Source: G963663775 sp963664255
Lineage (GTDB): Bacteria; Bacillota; Clostridia; Oscillospirales; Butyricicoccaceae
Length of the DNA stretch: 64,000 nt
NCBI GenBank assembly: GCA_963664255.1
Contig: OY760938.1
Location: 124,001 to 188,000, forward strand
Direction: 5' to 3'
This document shows positions 62,392 through 64,000 of this stretch, piece after piece (the stretch's first letter is position 1; the number at the start of each line of letters is the position of its first letter). The notes under the pieces are model-generated. The model ran no database searches, was not told where the DNA came from, and saw nothing but the letters and a program-made list of their open reading frames with translations. The translations under genes and the position numbers were made by a program.

Positions 62392-63102
62392 ATGGTTGCA
62401 GAAGAAATGTGCGAGTTGATTCAGCAAGCACAGGCAGGGGATAAGCATGCGGAATCGCTTCTGTTGGAAAAAAATAATGGACTCATTTGCAGTATCATGC
62501 GCAGATTTTTCGGGCGTGGCATTGAGCCAGATGATTTATATCAGTTAGCAGCAATGGGATTTATCAAGGCGGTGCGGGGATTTGACTGCGACTATGGAAC
62601 AGCATTTTCTACCTATGCAGTGCCGAAAATTGCAGGGGAAATTCGACGTTTTTTGCGAGACGATGGGCCAATCAAAGTCAGTCGGTCTATCAAAGATTTG
62701 TCCGTTCGGTTGCATCACCTGCAAAATGAGATGGAAACAGAACTGGGGCGCGAAATCACCATTGGAGAATTGGCAGAGCGCGCACAAATCACGGTTGAAA
62801 CAGCCGCTATGTGTGAACAAGCCACTCGCACAACAGATTCCTTAGAACGACCGCTTTCGGAGGAGGGCGCTACACTGGGTGAGCTATTGGGCGATAATGG
62901 AATCGAGGAAAAAATCACCCTACATTTAAGCCTGAAACAAGCTATGGCATCATTGCCACAAAGAGAAAAAGAGGTGTTGGGTTTGCGATTTGGGCGTGCC
63001 ATGACACAAGCAAAGGTTGCAAAAATATTAGGTATATCACAAGTTCAAGTATCACGTATTGAGCGACACGCAATTATAGCCTTGCGAAAGCAAATATTAT
63101 AA
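62392..63102 (+). CDS. sigF: Sporulation sigma factor SigF (forespore)
   Basis: 236 residues. Region 2: EPDDLYQLAAMGFIKAVRGFDCDYGTAFSTYAVPKIAGEIRRF; region 3: SRSIKDLSVRLHH; region 4: LPQREKEVLGLRFGRAMTQAKVAKILGISQVQVSRIERHAI. The VPKIAGEI and QVQVSRIE segments point to SigF/SigG; the spoIIA context makes it SigF. A G-rich site lies before the ATG. spoVA or sigG genes do not follow. Confidence 0.96.
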   Translation: MVAEEMCELIQQAQAGDKHAESLLLEKNNGLICSIMRRFFGRGIEPDDLYQLAAMGFIKAVRGFDCDYGTAFSTYAVPKIAGEIRRFLRDDGPIKVSRSIKDLSVRLHHLQNEMETELGREITIGELAERAQITVETAAMCEQATRTTDSLERPLSEEGATLGELLGDNGIEEKITLHLSLKQAMASLPQREKEVLGLRFGRAMTQAKVAKILGISQVQVSRIERHAIIALRKQIL

Positions 63103-63148
63103 TCCATGTACTCAAGCAACTGGCGTGCGTATCCATCTGGGTATAAAC

Positions 63149-63189
63149 AAAGCCCACCGAGAATTTCTTCTTCGGTGGGCTTTTGGTTT
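63149..63189 (+). terminator. Terminator of the spoIIA operon
   Basis: AAAGCCCACCGA (63149-63160) with TCGGTGGGCTTT (63172-63183), followed by a T-rich stretch. Confidence 0.88.
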
Positions 63190-63273
63190 TTATGTATTAC
63201 TACGTTTTTTGCTCTGCCTATCCAATTAAAAGTGAGAATAGCAAAAAACATCGCTCAAAATGGAGGTATGAGT

Positions 63274-63570
63274 ATGACTGATTTAGAAAAACGTCAGATA
63301 GACATAATGCGCCTTAATGGATACGGATATTTGAAGATTGCAATGGCTGCCGGCATTTCAAAAAACACAGTAAAGTCGTACTGCCGAAGGCAAAAAAGCA
63401 TTGAAAGTAAATTAGAAACCGACTACTGCGCCATATGTGGCAGACCTATAGATAAGAGTAAACGTGAAAATCGACGATTCTGCTCGGATGCATGTCGTAC
63501 CAAGTGGTGGAATGAACACCCAAAAGCAAAAATGTCTTATAGAACAAACTGTGCCTGCTGTTTCTCTTAA
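63274..63570 (+). CDS. Small HTH/zinc-finger protein of mobile elements, C-terminus probably truncated
   Basis: 98 residues from ATG 63274, 7 bases after GGAGG (ATG 63268 is too close to it). An N-terminal helix-turn-helix (EKRQIDIMRLNGYGYLKIAMAAGISKNTVKSYCRR) is followed by a zinc-ribbon-like CAICGRPI...RFCSDACRTKWWNEHP. Such proteins occur with recombinase genes on conjugative transposons of Firmicutes. Relatives as I recall them continue with a second cysteine pair (CxxC...YC) after this point; here the frame ends at CACCFS and then a stop. It may be a decayed copy. Function unknown. Confidence 0.6.
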   Translation: MTDLEKRQIDIMRLNGYGYLKIAMAAGISKNTVKSYCRRQKSIESKLETDYCAICGRPIDKSKRENRRFCSDACRTKWWNEHPKAKMSYRTNCACCFS

Positions 63571-63825
63571 GGTCAAGGGCAAGTTAGACCTTGCCTATAT
63601 GTCCTAGCTCTATCAGCGTCCCAATCCCCGCAAAGCGACTCCAGACGAAATTATAGAGGAACTGTCAAGCCAACAAAGCCGGATCAGTCTGATGATAGTG
63701 GTTCAGGTGGTGGTCATGTCAGCTACCCCGCCGCTGTGGTAGAGATTATCACCCCGGAATACAGTCATGCCGGTACGGAATTTGAAGTAAAAACGTCCCT
63801 GTCCGCAAGGAATACAGATTGTTGA
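63571..63825 (+). pseudogene. Gene fragment, unrecognised (surface-protein-like stretch)
   Basis: The frame of the preceding gene stays open after its stop codon for about 84 codons to the stop at 63823. The first half is low-quality; after about 63690 it reads like real protein (SGGGHVSYPAAVVEIITPEY, then SHAGTEFEVKTSL) and ends abruptly. No start codon with a ribosome binding site is seen. I take it as a fragment of a larger secreted or element-encoded protein; the family is not recognised with certainty. Confidence 0.4.
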
Positions 63826-64000
63826 AAGAATAAGCGAAAAAGAATACGTTGTTTCGGCGGGGAAACCAAAAATAGCGAAATTAACAGGGCACGCAATGGA
63901 TAATCTTAAAAACAAACCAGATAGAGCAGATATGACAATGCAGACAGCGCAAAAATTTGTAGATGATGCGAAATTGACGGTGTTCCAATCAGGCAAAAAT
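63791..64000 (+). CDS. Partial reading frame, toxin-like C-terminal domain fragment, runs off the window
   Basis: A different frame from the one before opens after 63790 and stays open to the window end. It reads GIQIVERISEKEYVVSAGKP, then KIAKLTGHAMDNLKNKPDR, then MTMQTAQKFVDDAKLTVFQS. This looks like the short nuclease-type ends of polymorphic toxins or phage-encoded toxins, but that is only a resemblance. No start is visible, so it is probably a 5'-truncated copy. Confidence 0.4.

Noticed and set aside
1..64000. CRISPR array, rRNA operon, replication origin or defence island
   Set aside because: I saw no regularly spaced repeats, no rRNA stretches, no DnaA-box clusters, and no recognisable defence genes in the window.

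Overview
The window reads as a chromosomal segment of an anaerobic, endospore-forming, low-to-moderate GC Firmicute (class Clostridia, most likely an Oscillospirales-type gut bacterium; the family is an inference). The support is a complete spoIIAA-spoIIAB-sigF operon, an uninterrupted sigK, a WalRK/YycHI-type envelope system, three T-box leaders, GatCAB, RNase M5, the ECF riboflavin transporter RibU under an FMN riboswitch, and strong Shine-Dalgarno sites with frequent TTG/GTG starts. Nearly all of it is core chromosome. The only intact mobile element is one IS1182-family insertion, and the extreme right end holds degraded mobile-element debris.

Layout. 1-7.1 kb: glycogen metabolism (glgD end, glgA, glgP, a GH13 alpha-glucan hydrolase) and a Nudix ADP-sugar hydrolase. 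7.1-14.7 kb: walR-walK-yycH-yycI, then murA from its own strong promoter, then walJ and rlmH, so murA lies inside the classical wal cluster. 14.8-18.6 kb: polyamine genes speD, an Orn/Lys/Arg decarboxylase and speE, then an HD-domain protein. 18.7-27.7 kb: ligA, gatCAB, gltX and glnS, i.e. both the amidotransferase and the direct route to Gln-tRNA. 27.7-32.4 kb: an MFS transporter, sigK, a 1-phosphofructokinase-type kinase, a PadR/HAAS pair, a VOC protein and an orphan Hol44-like holin. 32.5-34.1 kb: IS1182-family element flanked by a 27-bp duplication of the leu terminator hairpin. 34.1-38.9 kb: leuACDB on the minus strand behind a leucine T-box. 39-46.1 kb: tagA-like transferase, DUF2156, GNAT, DJ-1, fau, a degenerate CPBP protein, mltG and trhP. 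46.1-53.5 kb: T-box alaS, hinT, comEC, holA, rnmV. 53.5-57.1 kb: FMN riboswitch-ribU, tmcAL (minus), ackA. 57.1-61.6 kb: tRNA-Cys directly followed by a T-box valS leader, valS, folC. 61.6-63.1 kb: spoIIA operon. 63.2-64 kb: a small HTH/zinc-finger protein and gene fragments.

The genes serve storage-glucan turnover, cell-wall homeostasis, polyamine and leucine synthesis, tRNA charging and modification, and sporulation control. I found no clear undescribed multi-gene system. The most interesting signals are the IS insertion that duplicates a terminator hairpin, a tRNA-Cys/T-box tandem with no visible promoter between them, a perfect 19-bp hairpin that buries the folC ribosome binding site, a recurrent class of perfect intercistronic hairpins without U-tracts, and two proteins (CPBP-like and the ComEC C-terminal domain) that keep their fold signature but lack expected catalytic residues.
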